Of a DNA stretch of 64,000 nucleotides, positions 46,975 to 55,515 are shown in pieces (the first letter of the stretch is position 1; each line of letters starts with the position of its first letter). The stretch covers positions 4,062,001 through 4,126,000 of the forward strand of contig NZ_CP097484.1 in NCBI RefSeq assembly GCF_023546765.1, in the 5' to 3' direction. Source of the stretch: Methylobacterium tardum. Its GTDB lineage: Bacteria > Pseudomonadota > Alphaproteobacteria > Rhizobiales > Beijerinckiaceae. Both the position numbers and the translations under genes were made by a program. The notes below the pieces were generated by a model. It worked only from the letters and a program-made list of their open reading frames with translations, was not told the DNA's origin and did no database searches.

Positions 46975-47747
46975 TGCTGCTCCGCGTCCAGGATCTCGCC
47001 TTCGGCTACGGCGACCGGGCCATCGGGCGGGACGTGTCGTTCAACCTCGGCGCGGGCGAGGTGCTGTGCCTCCTCGGGCCGAACGGCGGCGGCAAGACGA
47101 CCCTGCTCAAGACGCTGCTCGGCCTGCTTCCGGCACAGGCCGGGCGCATTACCCTCAAGAATGCCGACCTATCCCGGCTGTCACGCGCGGCGATCGCCCG
47201 CGTAGTCGCGTCCGTGCCGCAGGCGCATGCCGCCTTCTTCCCGTTCACGGTGCGCGATGTCGTGGTAATGGGTCGCGCCAGCCGACTCGGCCCGTTCGCC
47301 GCGCCCGGACCATCCGATGACGCTGCGGCCGAGCAGGCGCTCGCCACGCTCGGCATCGGCCATCTGGCGGAGAAGATCTATACCGAGATCAGCGGTGGCG
47401 AACGGCAGCTCGTCCTGATCGCGCGCGCCCTGAGCGGGGAGCCCGGTCTCCTGATCATGGACGAGCCGACCGCCAGCCTCGATTTCGGCAATCAGGCGCG
47501 TGTGCTTGGACAGGTCCGGCGCCTGGCGCGCGGCGGCATCGGCGTGCTGTTCTCGACCCACGATCCCGACCACGCCCTGCTGTGCGCGGATCGCATCGTC
47601 GCGCTGCATGGCGGCCAGCTCGTCGCCGACGGCCCGCCGTCGGCGACGATCACCCCGGCCTTGCTGCGCCTGCTCTACGGGATCGACGTGGTGATGGCGT
47701 CCGTGCCGGGCCTTGCCGTACCTCTCTGCATGCCGGTCATCGACTGA
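46974..47747 (+). CDS. Iron-complex ABC transporter ATP-binding protein
   Basis: A 257-residue ATPase of the FepC/BtuD type that powers the permease. Walker A is LLGPNGGGKTTLLKTLLGLL, the signature is ISGGERQLVLIARAL (ISGGE in place of LSGGQ), Walker B is LLIMDEPTASLDFGN, and the H-loop is FSTHDPDHALL. The TGATG overlap with the permease stop shows coupling. It ends the operon facing the Crp/Fnr gene. Confidence 0.92.
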   Translation: MLLRVQDLAFGYGDRAIGRDVSFNLGAGEVLCLLGPNGGGKTTLLKTLLGLLPAQAGRITLKNADLSRLSRAAIARVVASVPQAHAAFFPFTVRDVVVMGRASRLGPFAAPGPSDDAAAEQALATLGIGHLAEKIYTEISGGERQLVLIARALSGEPGLLIMDEPTASLDFGNQARVLGQVRRLARGGIGVLFSTHDPDHALLCADRIVALHGGQLVADGPPSATITPALLRLLYGIDVVMASVPGLAVPLCMPVID

Positions 47748-47779
47748 ACAGGAACGGCCCTGGGTCAGTGCGCGTCGGC

Positions 47780-48547
47780 CTAGCCGGCGGCAGCCGCGAC
47801 TCGTGCGGTCCGGTCGAGGTTCTCCGTTCCGTACACGTCACCGAGCACCGCTTCGCAATGCAGCCGCACACGAGCGTGGCACTCGCAGGCTGCCGCCGAG
47901 ACCGCGCGCCGGTCCAGGATGGTGATCCGTCCGCGGCCGACCTGAATGAGCCCCTGCTCCTGAAGCACGCGCAGGATCCGCGTCAGATAGGTGCGCTGGA
48001 CACCGAGCATCGACGCCAGCAGTTCATGGGTGACCGGCAGCGTGTCGTCCTGAATGCGATCCTGGAGCGCCATGAGCCAGCGGAGACAGCGTTGCTCGAT
48101 GGGATGCAGGGCGTTGCAGGCAGCGGTCTGAAGCAGCTGCGCCAAGAGGCAATCGGCGTAGCGCGCGAAGTGGTCTCGCAGCGAGGCGGACCGGCGGACA
48201 GCCTCCTGGAGCCGCTCCACCTCCAGGCGCAGCATCGGCCCACCATTCTGCACCAGCGCGTTGGCGGATGCCGGCAAGCGCCCCTGACTCACGATCCCGC
48301 CGACGGCGCCCTCGTGGCCGATGGTGGCGGTCTCGGCAGTTCGCCCGTCCCGGGTGGAGACGACCAGCGCAACCACGGCGTGATCGCAGGGGAACGTGAT
48401 GTGCGTGACGGCGTCGCCCGCCTCGAAGATCGTCTGGCCCTTGACGTGGGAGATCGCTTCCAGATCAGGCGCGATCAGTCCGCGGTCTGCGGCGGGAAGC
48501 GCATCGAGAAGCAGGTTGCCCGTCGGGGCGGCATTGTCGATTGGCAT
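47780..48547 (-). CDS. Crp/Fnr family transcriptional regulator
   Basis: A 255-residue regulator with a cyclic nucleotide-type sensor domain (VKGQTIFEAGDAVTHITFPCDHAVVALVV) and a C-terminal winged helix (LPVTHELLASMLGVQRTYLTRILRVLQEQGLIQVGRGRITIL). The FNR iron-sulfur N-terminal cysteines are absent, so it is not an oxygen-sensing FNR of that type. Ligand and targets are unknown. It converges on the ABC operon. Confidence 0.88.
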   Translation of the reverse strand: MPIDNAAPTGNLLLDALPAADRGLIAPDLEAISHVKGQTIFEAGDAVTHITFPCDHAVVALVVSTRDGRTAETATIGHEGAVGGIVSQGRLPASANALVQNGGPMLRLEVERLQEAVRRSASLRDHFARYADCLLAQLLQTAACNALHPIEQRCLRWLMALQDRIQDDTLPVTHELLASMLGVQRTYLTRILRVLQEQGLIQVGRGRITILDRRAVSAAACECHARVRLHCEAVLGDVYGTENLDRTARVAAAAG

Positions 48548-48682
48548 CACGAACGGAGCAGTGCGGGACAGGAGGCTCCCGACAAGCTCCTCTCGGACCC
48601 GCCCGTCGGCGGCCGGACCCGACACGCATACTCCGCGGCCCGCGCCCCTGAACTAACGTAGATTTCTTTCCATCGTAGGCAT

Positions 48683-49567
48683 CTACTTGTCCGTGCAAAG
48701 CCCCTGCTCCGAGAGCCGCTTGTGCTCGCGCGGATCGCAATCCGTCGACAGGAAGGATGCCCAATCGGAAGGCGTGCCGTAGAACGCGTTTCGGTCGACA
48801 TCGCCCCGGACGCCGGGGACCCGGCCCGTGGATGTGAACTGCCAAAGCATCCACTTGCGGTTGACGAATCGCTGCTCCGGCTCCGCCGCTGTCGAGCGCA
48901 ACCAGTGCGGGTAATCCGGCAATTCGCCTTCCAGCACGTCCTTATGGAAGGTGATGTCGGTGTAGATGATCGGGCGCTTGCCGGTGTAGCGCTCCATCTC
49001 CTCCAACATCTCCGAGACCATCGCCAAGGCTTGCGCCTTCGGCAGCTTCTTCGGGCAGGTCTGCGAATGCCCGTTCCACTCGACGTCGAGCACCGGCGGG
49101 AGCGCGCTCGGATCGTTGGGGACGTTCCTCTTGAACCAGTCCATCTGCTCCTTGGCCGAGCGGCACCAGAAGACGAAGTGGTAAGCCCCCCGAGGCACGC
49201 CCGCCCGCGCCGCACCGTCCCAGTTGGTCCGGAAGCGCTCATCGACGTGGTCGCCCCCCTCCGTCGCCTTGATGAAGGCGAACTGGGTGCCAGCCGCCCG
49301 GACCGAGGCCCAGTCGACGTTGCCCTGCCACTTGGAGATGTCGATCCCCTGGATCGGGTGGAGCTTCGCCTTGGCCACGCCCGGATGCGGCTTCGCGTCG
49401 CCCTTGGTCGGGTAGAAGTCGGAATTCGATGCGCAGGCCGCGAGGCCAGCCAAGGTCGCCGCGGCGGCGAACCGCGCGGCGAGTCGCCGGACGGCGCCGA
49501 AGCGGCCGCTCAGGCCCCGGCTCAGATCCTCGGAAAGCGACCGCGAAAGCGTGTAGATCCGCGTCAT
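48683..49567 (-). CDS. Glycoside hydrolase family 25 lipoprotein (lysozyme-like)
   Basis: A 294-residue cell-wall hydrolase of GH25, which cuts between MurNAc and GlcNAc. The leader holds LAGLAACAS, a lipobox, so it is probably anchored by lipid. The catalytic fold opens HPIQGIDISKWQGNVDWASV, and VLDVEWNGHS supplies the acidic pair with the DVEW motif. KRPIIYTDITFHKD and RKWMLWQFTSTG follow in proper order. No phage gene is near it. Confidence 0.88.
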   Translation of the reverse strand: MTRIYTLSRSLSEDLSRGLSGRFGAVRRLAARFAAAATLAGLAACASNSDFYPTKGDAKPHPGVAKAKLHPIQGIDISKWQGNVDWASVRAAGTQFAFIKATEGGDHVDERFRTNWDGAARAGVPRGAYHFVFWCRSAKEQMDWFKRNVPNDPSALPPVLDVEWNGHSQTCPKKLPKAQALAMVSEMLEEMERYTGKRPIIYTDITFHKDVLEGELPDYPHWLRSTAAEPEQRFVNRKWMLWQFTSTGRVPGVRGDVDRNAFYGTPSDWASFLSTDCDPREHKRLSEQGLCTDK

Positions 49568-49733
49568 CAGTGCTCAGCCCGCCACCGAAAGAGCGCCACA
49601 GACAGGCGTATTCGATGGCCCCGGCGCGGTTAACGGAGCTTTGCGATCATTGCGGCGGAATTCCGAGATGCGTTGCAACGCCGCGACATACGCGGGGCAT
49701 CCCCGGCTGTTGCACAGGATGACATCCGGCTAA

Positions 49734-50213
49734 GTGCCGGTCCCGAAACGCAAGTCTGGTCACGCCGCCGTGAGCAAGCAACTGTTTACCATAGGCTACG
49801 AAGGCCTCGATTCGGAGCGGCTCGGCAGCGTCCTGCGCTCGGCCGGGATCGCCACGCTCGCCGACGTCCGAGCGGTCGCGAACTCCCGCAAGCGCGGGTT
49901 CTCGAAAGGGGCACTCAGCGCCTCCCTTCAGGAGGCGGGGGTCGGCTACACGCACCTGCGCAGCCTGGGAACGCCGAAATCCGGGCGGCAGGCGGCGCGG
50001 GCCGGCGATGCGGCGCTGATGCGGCGGATCTACTGCGAGGATGTTCTCGACACGGCCGGCGGACAGGCGGCGCTCGACGAGCTCGCCCAGATGGCCAAAG
50101 CCGCGCCGATCTGCCTGCTCTGTTTCGAGCGAGATCCTGCGCTGTGCCACCGGCGCGTGCTGGCGGAGCGCCTTGCGACCAGAGGCTTCGCCGTCAGCGA
50201 TCTCTACGGCTGA
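49734..50213 (+). CDS. DUF488 family protein
   Basis: A 159-residue DUF488 protein. The signature FTIGYEGLDSERLGSVLRSAG, LADVRAVANSRKRGFSKGAL and ICLLCFERDPALCHRRVLAERLA are conserved, with two cysteines in the last segment that may form the active site. The function of the family is not known. GTG 49734 opens the frame; GTG 49770 (SKQLFTIGYEG) is also possible. Confidence 0.85.
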   Translation: MPVPKRKSGHAAVSKQLFTIGYEGLDSERLGSVLRSAGIATLADVRAVANSRKRGFSKGALSASLQEAGVGYTHLRSLGTPKSGRQAARAGDAALMRRIYCEDVLDTAGGQAALDELAQMAKAAPICLLCFERDPALCHRRVLAERLATRGFAVSDLYG

Positions 50214-50223
50214 ACGCGTCGGC

Positions 50224-50598
50224 TCACGAGCCGAGCAGCGGCTGCACGCGCGCACCCAGCGCCCCGGCGAGCCGCCGGACCGGGTGGAAGGCGGCGCTCA
50301 GGCGCTTCGAGGGAGCCCTGCCCGGCGGGCGTGGCCGCCGGCGGTCCGGATCGGCCACGGGCTCGACCGGCATGTAGAGTGCGTCGCGGAAGGAGAGTTC
50401 CAGGAGCGTCGCGCCGTCATCGTCACCGATCACCATGGTGGCGTCCAGCAGCCGCGGATCGCCGCCGTGCTGACGCATGAGCCGCTGGACGATCGTGCGC
50501 GCGACCGATCGGGCGGCCTCGATGTCGTCGACCGACTGGGCCGCCGACGCGGGCAGCGAGTTGCCGCCGAGGCGAATGGTGAAGTGGGCGCGGATCAT
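50224..50598 (-). CDS. DUF6894-like small protein
   Basis: A 124-residue protein. The first 90 residues resemble the DUF6894 family: RAHFTIRLGGNSLP, DIEAARSVARTIVQRLM and TLLELSFRDAL. The C-terminal 35 residues are basic and proline-rich with no match. The function is unknown, and the assignment rests on a short pattern. Confidence 0.6.
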   Translation of the reverse strand: MIRAHFTIRLGGNSLPASAAQSVDDIEAARSVARTIVQRLMRQHGGDPRLLDATMVIGDDDGATLLELSFRDALYMPVEPVADPDRRRPRPPGRAPSKRLSAAFHPVRRLAGALGARVQPLLGS

Positions 50599-50628
50599 GG
50601 AGCGCTCCTCGTGAGCCGGCGGCGTGCG

Positions 50629-50841
50629 TCAGGCGGCCTGCGCGTCGTCGACGGATTCCGCCTTCTCCGGGACCGATGCCGGATCGAACGCGTCGGCCAG
50701 CAGGGAGAGGCGCCGCGCCATGTCCCGCACCTCGTTCAGCGCAATCGACTTCTGGCCCTCCTTCACAGCCCGCGTGATGTCGCTGACCTGCGTGGTGGCG
50801 ATCCGCTTCAGTTCGTCGGCGAGTTGCTGGCTGGTCATCAT
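50629..50841 (-). CDS. Small helical protein of unknown function
   Basis: A 70-residue polar helical protein from ATG 50841 (MMTSQQLADELKRIATTQVSDITRAVKEG), with a second ATG directly after. The longer reading upstream has proline-rich sequence that looks non-coding. It lies between the DUF6894-like gene and the LuxR-type regulator gene on the same strand, without evidence of function. Confidence 0.5.
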   Translation of the reverse strand: MMTSQQLADELKRIATTQVSDITRAVKEGQKSIALNEVRDMARRLSLLADAFDPASVPEKAESVDDAQAA

Positions 50842-50950
50842 CGCATCCGGACCCGGGATCGGTGGGAGCGGCGACCGTGAAGCGCCGGCGCTTACCAAGG
50901 AGTTTCGCCGGACCGGAACACCTGTGGACAAGGTGGGGATTCCGGCAGGC

Positions 50951-51871
50951 TCAGTCCTGCAGGTGCCGCGCGGCGATGATCGAGGCGGCGGTGCGATTCT
51001 CGACACCGAGCTTGGCGTAGATGCCCTCGAGGTGCTTCGTCACCGTCCGGTGGCTCAGCCCCAGGATCTCGCCGATGTCGCGGCTCGACTTGCCCCGGGA
51101 TAGCCAGAGCAGAACCTCGGCCTCACGGCCGGTGACGGGGAGCTTCGCGCGCAGCCGCTCGATCCCGGAGGCCGGCTCCTCCCGGGACAGGCGAAGCAGG
51201 ATCTCGTCCGGTGTGCCCCCGATGAAGCTCAGGGCGTAGGCCGCGCCGTCGGGATCGGTCAGGGTCAGGGTGGTGCCGACCGCCCCGGCCAGATGCGCGC
51301 CCAGCCAGTCGCGGGCGCGCGCCGGCAGTTCGAGCGTGCCCGAGCGCTGGACGCCGAGGCTGCTCAGAAGCCGGCCGGCCTGCGGCGTCGACCACAGAAC
51401 CCGCCCGTCCGCCGAGACGGCGAACAGGGTCCGGCCGGCGGTGTCGAGGGCGGCCCGGGCACTCTGCGCGGCGCGGGCGCTCGCGAGGTGCACGCGGATC
51501 CGGGCCAGGATCTCGTCGGGGGCGATCGGCTTCGTGACGTAGTCGATCCCGCCGGCGGAGAGCCCCTTCACGATGTGCTCGGTCTCGCTGAGCCCGGTCA
51601 TGAAGATCACCGGCACACCGGCGAGATGCGGCTTGGCCTTGAGCCGCCGGCAGGTCTCGAACCCGTCGAGGCCGGGCATCACCGCGTCGAGCAGGATTAC
51701 GTCCGGCGTGATCTCGTCCACCAGGGTCAGGGCGAGGTCGCCGCCGACCGCGACTAGCACGGTCGCGCCGGACCGCTCGATTGCCTCGGTGAGGAAGCTC
51801 AGCGTGTCGGGCGAATCGTCGATCACCAGGACGATGTCCCGGTGCGGCTGGACCTTCGGCGCCTCAGTCAT
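50951..51871 (-). CDS. LuxR/NarL-type response regulator
   Basis: A 306-residue regulator. The receiver domain (1-130) has LVIDDSPDTLSFL and phosphoacceptor Asp62 in VILLDAVMPGLDG, with KPIAPDE for the lysine. A middle part (about 140-230) looks PAS-like (TLFAVSADGRVLWSTPQAGRLL). The LuxR helix-turn-helix is LTGREAEVLLWLSRGKSSRDIGEILGLSHRTVTKHLEGIYAKLGV. The gene overlaps the end of the permease-kinase gene by eight bases, so the two form a transcription unit and very likely a phosphorelay. Confidence 0.9.
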   Translation of the reverse strand: MTEAPKVQPHRDIVLVIDDSPDTLSFLTEAIERSGATVLVAVGGDLALTLVDEITPDVILLDAVMPGLDGFETCRRLKAKPHLAGVPVIFMTGLSETEHIVKGLSAGGIDYVTKPIAPDEILARIRVHLASARAAQSARAALDTAGRTLFAVSADGRVLWSTPQAGRLLSSLGVQRSGTLELPARARDWLGAHLAGAVGTTLTLTDPDGAAYALSFIGGTPDEILLRLSREEPASGIERLRAKLPVTGREAEVLLWLSRGKSSRDIGEILGLSHRTVTKHLEGIYAKLGVENRTAASIIAARHLQD

Positions 51872-54800
51872 GGCGGGCGAGTTCCTGCAGGACCGAGAGA
51901 TAGCGGCGAAGGTCGTACCCTTCGACCAGCCCGCGCATCCGGGCGACGAAGGCGGGCGGCACAGTCGCGTCCGCCTCCATCTGGGTCAGCTTGGCCTCGA
52001 TGGCGCGGATATGCCCGATCCGGCCGAGGCGCAGGAGCTCGCCGATATGCTCGGGCCCGGGCCCTGGGAGATCCGCCGCGGCCGGGACGGGCTCCGACCG
52101 CGCCGGCGCGGCGCCCTCGGTCCATTCGAGGTGCAGGAGCTTGCCGATCCGCTCCATCACGTCGCGCAGGTCGAAGGGCTTGGCGAAGATCGCGTCGTGG
52201 GGGGCGTCGTCGCCGCGGGTCGGGCTGATCTCGTGGACGTTGGCGGACATCATGGCGATCGGGCCGGTATGCCCGGCCTGCCGCAAAGCCGCCGCCGCCG
52301 CCCAGCCGCTCATCCCGGGCATCGCGATGTCGAGGAGGACGAGGTCGACGCCGCCCTGCGCGACCATCGCGAGGCACTCGGCTCCCGACCCGGCCTCCCG
52401 CACGGAGATGCCCTGCGGCTCCAGGATCGCCCGCATCAAGGCGCGATGGGCACTGTCGTCGTCGGCCACCAGGACGGTGCGGCGCGCGCCCCCATAGGCC
52501 CGCTCCGGGGCCGGCACCGGCGCGGGCGCGATGATCGGCGCGGGCTGGGCCACGGAGGCCAGCATCAGGCGCAGCCGCGCCTGCGTGCCGCCGCCAGGGG
52601 CGGCGGTGACGGTGATCTCGCCGCCCAGCAGCTGCGCCAGCAGGTTGGCGATGGTGAGCCCGAGCCCCGTCCCCGGCGTGCTCCGGGCGGCCGGGGTCGA
52701 GCCGCGCTCGAAGGGCTCGAAGACCCGCGCGAGGTCCGCCTCCGGGATGCCGGGGCCGGTGTCGCGGATCGTGAACACCGCGATCTGGCTCCGGTAGCTG
52801 AGGTCCAGCGACACGGTGCCGGCTTCCGTGAACTTGATGGCGTTCGACAGCAGGTTGAGCAGCACCTGCCGCAAGCGCTTCTCGTCGGTGGCGACCACCG
52901 CCGGCAGGATCTCGGGCCTTGAGAACCGGAACTCCAGTCCGGCCTCCCGCGCCTGGAGGCGGACCATGTCGACCAGTTGGTCCAGGAAGTCGGTCAGCCG
53001 GACCTCGTCGCGGTGGATCTGGAGGCGCCCGGCCTCCATGCGCGAGATGTCGAGGAGGCCGTCGATCAGTCCCGACAAGTGCTGGGCGCTGCGCCGGATC
53101 ACCCGCAGGCCGTTGAGGCGATGCGCCGGGATCGCGGGGTCGGATTCGAGGAGCTGGGCGTAGCCGAGCACGGTCGAGAGCGGCGTGCGCAGCTCGTGGC
53201 TGATCCCGACCACGTACCGGCTCTTGGCCTGGTTGGCGGCTTCGGCCCGCTCCTTGGCCTCCTGCAGCTTGGCGTCGGTGACTTTATGGGCGGCGATCTC
53301 GGCCTGGTAGAGCGCGGTCTGGCGCATCGTCTCGGCCTGGGCGACGCGCCGGCTCTCCTGGGCGAGCACGAACAGCCACGCCACCACGCCGAGGATCACC
53401 ACCAGGGTGTAGAACACGCTGGTCAGCGCGGTGCGCAGGAACGCGCGATTCTCCGGGTGGGCGATCGTCGCGCCGGCGTGCACGATGCCGAGGATCAGCC
53501 CGATCACCGCGCAGAGCGTCAGCATCACCGCGAGATAGCGGCCCAGCGGCGCGCCGATCCAGGCGGCGGTGCGGCCCGGCAGGATCCGCGCGACGGCGGC
53601 CTGCGCCTGCACGTCCAGGCGTCCGTGGGGCTTGCACAGGTCGCCGCAACGGGCGTCGAGCGAGCAGCAGAGGGAGCAGATCGGCGCGTCGTAGGCCGGG
53701 CAATGGGCCATGTCCTCGCCCTCGAAGGGCAGTTCGCAGACCCGGCAGACCACCTCGGCCGCGCCCCAATCCTGCTTCGGGACCCGCGCCAGATACCAGC
53801 GCCCCGCAGTCGCCCAGGCGATCGCCGGGGCGGCGCAGAACGCGATCGCCAGGGTGAGCAGCGGCGCGAAGGGCTGCAGGGTCGCGCCGAGCCAGCCGAC
53901 ATAGGCCGCGCCCCCGGCCGCGAGGGCCAGCGCCATGGCGCCGGTCCCCACCGGGTTCACCGCGTAGAGATGGGCGCGCTTGAACTCGATGCCCGGGGGC
54001 GAGAGGCCGAGCGGCTTGTTGACGGCGAGGTCGGCGGCCAGCGCCCCGACCCAGGCCGAGACCACGGAGGCGTAGAGCGGCAGGGTGCTCTCGATGGTCT
54101 TGTCGATGCCGAGCTCCATCAGGAGCACCGCGATGGCGACGTTGAACACGAGCCAGACCACCCGCCCCGGATGGCTGTGGGTCAGGCGCGAGAAGAAGTT
54201 GGACCACGCGATCGAGCCGGCATAGGCGTTGGTCAGGTTGATCTTGAGCTGCGACACGAGGACGAACAGCCCGGTGAGCAGCAGGGCCGCCCGGCTCCCC
54301 TCCCCCGTCAGGTAGCCGAACGCCACCGCGTACATGCGGGTCGGCTCGGCGGCGTGCTCGGCCGGGACGCCGTGGCCCAGCGCCAGGACCGCCAGCGCGG
54401 CGCCGAGCAGGATCTTCAGCATCCCGGGCAGGATCCAGCCGGCGCCTCCCGACAGGACCGCCAGCCACCAGCGGCGGTCGCGCGGGCCCTGCGGCTCCGG
54501 CACGAAGCGCAGGAAGTCGACCTGCTCGCCGACTTGGGCGAGCAGCGCCAGCAGGACGCCCGTGGCGAGGCCGAACCGGGCGAGATCGAAGCCAGTCCCG
54601 CCGCCGTCGAGGCCGGGGAAGCCGGCGAGCGCCCGCAATGGCCCCGCACCCTGTGCCGCCACGAAGATCAGCGGCAGCAGGCTCAAGGCGATCCAGATCG
54701 GCTGCGTCCAGATCTGGAACCGGCTGATCAGCCGGATTCCGTAGACGACGAGGGGTATTACCGCCCCGGCACAGAGCAGATAGCCGATGCCCAGCGGCAG

Positions 54801-55238
54801 CCCGAAACAGAGCTGCAGCGCCAGCGCCATGATCGCCGCCTCGATGGCGAAGAACAGGAAGGTGAAGCTCGCGTAGATCAGCGACGTCACGGTCGAGCCG
54901 AGATAGCCGAAGCCGGCGCCCCGGGTCAGGAGGTCCATATCCACCCCGTAGCGGGCAGCGTAGACGGTGATCGGCGCGGCCGTGGCGAAGATGATCAAGC
55001 CGACGACCAGCACGGCCGCGATCGTGTTGGGAAAGCCCGCCGTCAGCGCCAGCGTCCCGCCGATCGCCTCCAGTGCCAGAAACGAGATCGAGCCGAGGGC
55101 GGTCTGCGCCACTTCGAGGCTCGACCAGCGCCGCGCCTTCTTGGCGGTGAAGCGGAGGGCGTAATCCTCCAGCGTCTCGTCGGCGACGAAGCGGTTGTAG
55201 TCCCGCCGGATGGGGATGATGCGCTGCGGCCCGCTCAT
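51864..55238 (-). CDS. NCS1 permease-type hybrid sensor histidine kinase
   Basis: A 1124-residue fusion. Residues 15-485 form a full NCS1 (nucleobase/allantoin/hydantoin-type) permease, with about twelve helices and the block ARYGVDMDLLTRGAGFGYLGS. A cysteine cluster (about 493-536: VVCRVCELPFEGEDMAHCPAYD, then CSLCCSLDARCGDLCKPHG) has nine cysteines in pairs and may bind zinc. Two more helices lead to the kinase, with SHELRTPLSTVLGYAQLLES (His about 681), NLLSNAIKF and GTGLGLTIANLL. A receiver has Asp about 970 in LVLLDIAMPGMSG. The permease part may be a sensor, a carrier or both. It diverges from urtA. Confidence 0.9.
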   Translation of the reverse strand: MSGPQRIIPIRRDYNRFVADETLEDYALRFTAKKARRWSSLEVAQTALGSISFLALEAIGGTLALTAGFPNTIAAVLVVGLIIFATAAPITVYAARYGVDMDLLTRGAGFGYLGSTVTSLIYASFTFLFFAIEAAIMALALQLCFGLPLGIGYLLCAGAVIPLVVYGIRLISRFQIWTQPIWIALSLLPLIFVAAQGAGPLRALAGFPGLDGGGTGFDLARFGLATGVLLALLAQVGEQVDFLRFVPEPQGPRDRRWWLAVLSGGAGWILPGMLKILLGAALAVLALGHGVPAEHAAEPTRMYAVAFGYLTGEGSRAALLLTGLFVLVSQLKINLTNAYAGSIAWSNFFSRLTHSHPGRVVWLVFNVAIAVLLMELGIDKTIESTLPLYASVVSAWVGALAADLAVNKPLGLSPPGIEFKRAHLYAVNPVGTGAMALALAAGGAAYVGWLGATLQPFAPLLTLAIAFCAAPAIAWATAGRWYLARVPKQDWGAAEVVCRVCELPFEGEDMAHCPAYDAPICSLCCSLDARCGDLCKPHGRLDVQAQAAVARILPGRTAAWIGAPLGRYLAVMLTLCAVIGLILGIVHAGATIAHPENRAFLRTALTSVFYTLVVILGVVAWLFVLAQESRRVAQAETMRQTALYQAEIAAHKVTDAKLQEAKERAEAANQAKSRYVVGISHELRTPLSTVLGYAQLLESDPAIPAHRLNGLRVIRRSAQHLSGLIDGLLDISRMEAGRLQIHRDEVRLTDFLDQLVDMVRLQAREAGLEFRFSRPEILPAVVATDEKRLRQVLLNLLSNAIKFTEAGTVSLDLSYRSQIAVFTIRDTGPGIPEADLARVFEPFERGSTPAARSTPGTGLGLTIANLLAQLLGGEITVTAAPGGGTQARLRLMLASVAQPAPIIAPAPVPAPERAYGGARRTVLVADDDSAHRALMRAILEPQGISVREAGSGAECLAMVAQGGVDLVLLDIAMPGMSGWAAAAALRQAGHTGPIAMMSANVHEISPTRGDDAPHDAIFAKPFDLRDVMERIGKLLHLEWTEGAAPARSEPVPAAADLPGPGPEHIGELLRLGRIGHIRAIEAKLTQMEADATVPPAFVARMRGLVEGYDLRRYLSVLQELARHD

Positions 55239-55413
55239 CGACCCACGGCCGGGGCGATCCGGCCGCCGCGCCCGGGCAGCGACACGCACAGGCGGGCGCG
55301 CGACGCGCGCGCAAAAACGGGCACCGGAGCGGTGCTCCCACTCTTCGCGCTCTCAGCCACCCCGACCTCGAAGTATTCCGTCGCGATGGTGCAGCGCATG
55401 CAAGAGCACGGCC

Positions 55414-55431
55414 ATACGCAAAATCGCGTAT
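55414..55431. promoter_or_regulatory. Candidate operator between the kinase and urtA
   Basis: ATACGC and GCGTAT form a perfect inverted repeat around AAAATC. It lies 85 bases before the urtA start, in the shared divergent region 55239-55515. The half-sites have the style of NarL/LuxR-type targets, so the regulator encoded at 50951-51871 could bind here; this is inference. Confidence 0.4.
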
Positions 55432-55515
55432 AGGCCGCACCGCAACCCAGGACCTAGCCTGCGCTCATCGATCCGGTCCGCCTCTCAAGGCCCGGACGCG
55501 AACAGGGGCAGGCAT

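Noticed and set aside
48683..49567. The GH25 lysozyme gene as a prophage remnant
   Set aside because: It has a lipoprotein leader, no holin, integrase or structural phage genes nearby, and base composition like its neighbours.
55386..55402. A GG-N10-GC sequence before urtA (TGGTGCAGCGCATGCA) as a sigma-54 promoter
   Set aside because: Only the GG, TGC and A agree with the consensus; in GC-rich DNA this level occurs by chance.
53284..55440. A 718-residue frame overlapping the permease-kinase gene
   Set aside because: No hydrophobic pattern or motif, while the other frame has continuous permease helices and kinase boxes.
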